Origin: Natrinema mahii
Lineage (GTDB): Archaea; Halobacteriota; Halobacteria; Halobacteriales; Natrialbaceae
Reading direction: 5' to 3'
NCBI GenBank assembly: GCA_000690595.2
Contig: JHUT02000002.1
Location: 146,843-210,842 of the forward strand
DNA: 64,000 nucleotides
The notes under the pieces are model-generated. The model was not told the DNA's origin and did no database searches. It saw only the letters and a program-made list of their open reading frames with translations. This document shows positions 63,925-64,000 of this stretch, piece by piece (position 1 is the stretch's first letter; the number at the start of each line of letters is the position of its first letter). The translations under genes were made by a program, and so were the position numbers.

Positions 63925-64000
63925 ACTGGTCACCTATCTCCCACCAACCATATCAGCACGGGTTGCCGAGAGCGCGCCCGAACGAACGTGAGGGCGCGGG

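Overview
The window is from a halophilic archaeon of class Halobacteria, most likely family Natrialbaceae (Haloterrigena/Natrinema-like; this placement is an inference). Support: GC is very high with GC-rich third codon positions, the encoded proteins are strongly acidic, many promoters look leaderless (TATA box about 22-33 nt before the start codon), the proteasome and RNase P proteins are archaeal, and many genes belong to haloarchaea-restricted families (DUF5783-like, UPF0179, DUF555, HalOD1, PccX, Htur_1727-type and CGCGG-type proteins).

Layout. 1-460: tRNA-Ser(TGA) with a hairpin-rich tail holding copies of the tRNA 3' end. 0.5-15.5 kb: housekeeping and small accessory genes: Mrp ATPase, UDG-like protein, an AAC(3)-fold acetyltransferase, a DUF5783-like gene broken by two palindromic insertions, an eIF2B-family protein, a divergent ThuA/Gfo-Idh pair, proteasome beta, DUF555, a HTH-CBS regulator and a universal stress protein. 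15.5-21.5 kb: a formate/nitrite-channel/USP fusion and a three-gene ABC exporter whose second permease carries a PrsW-like protease domain. 21.5-23.4 kb: an AT-rich island, probably acquired, with a Tat-signal protein, an unknown beta-rich protein and an RDD membrane protein. 23.5-26.8 kb: SRPBCC protein, RelE/RHH toxin-antitoxin pair, flavin reductase with divergent HxlR regulator, UPF0179. 27.3-36.1 kb: PrkA1-PrkA2-YeaH-SpoVR operon followed by a HEAT-repeat gene. 36.2-45.8 kb: YjbQ with its end overprinted by a small palindromic element, GDPD, response regulator, SDR, Na+-symporter, and a three-part acyl-CoA carboxylase (PccB, PccX, PccA) with an SPFH gene between its parts. 46.0-51.4 kb: two radical SAM/SPASM enzymes, an Htur_1727-type partner, a zinc ribbon, a CGCGG-motif peptide, a MoaD-like protein ending in Cys-Cys and a haem-oxidase-like membrane protein. 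51.5-59.9 kb: haloarchaeal regulators, thioesterase, exonuclease-like protein, thiolase plus OB-fold partner, HflX, FUN14. 59.9-63.9 kb: the conserved block cdd-rnp3-methyltransferase-rnp2-psmA-sdo1, running leftward.

The strongest candidate for an undescribed system is the radical SAM cluster at 46-50 kb. Its genes fit either a ribosomally made, radical-SAM-modified peptide pathway or the archaeal siroheme-to-haem branch, and may combine both. Other points worth a second look are the PrkA/YeaH/SpoVR operon, the AT-rich island, the ABC-PrsW fusion and several families of short palindromic insertions. Positions, motifs and overlaps were read directly from the sequence; family assignments are from memory, with no database search.
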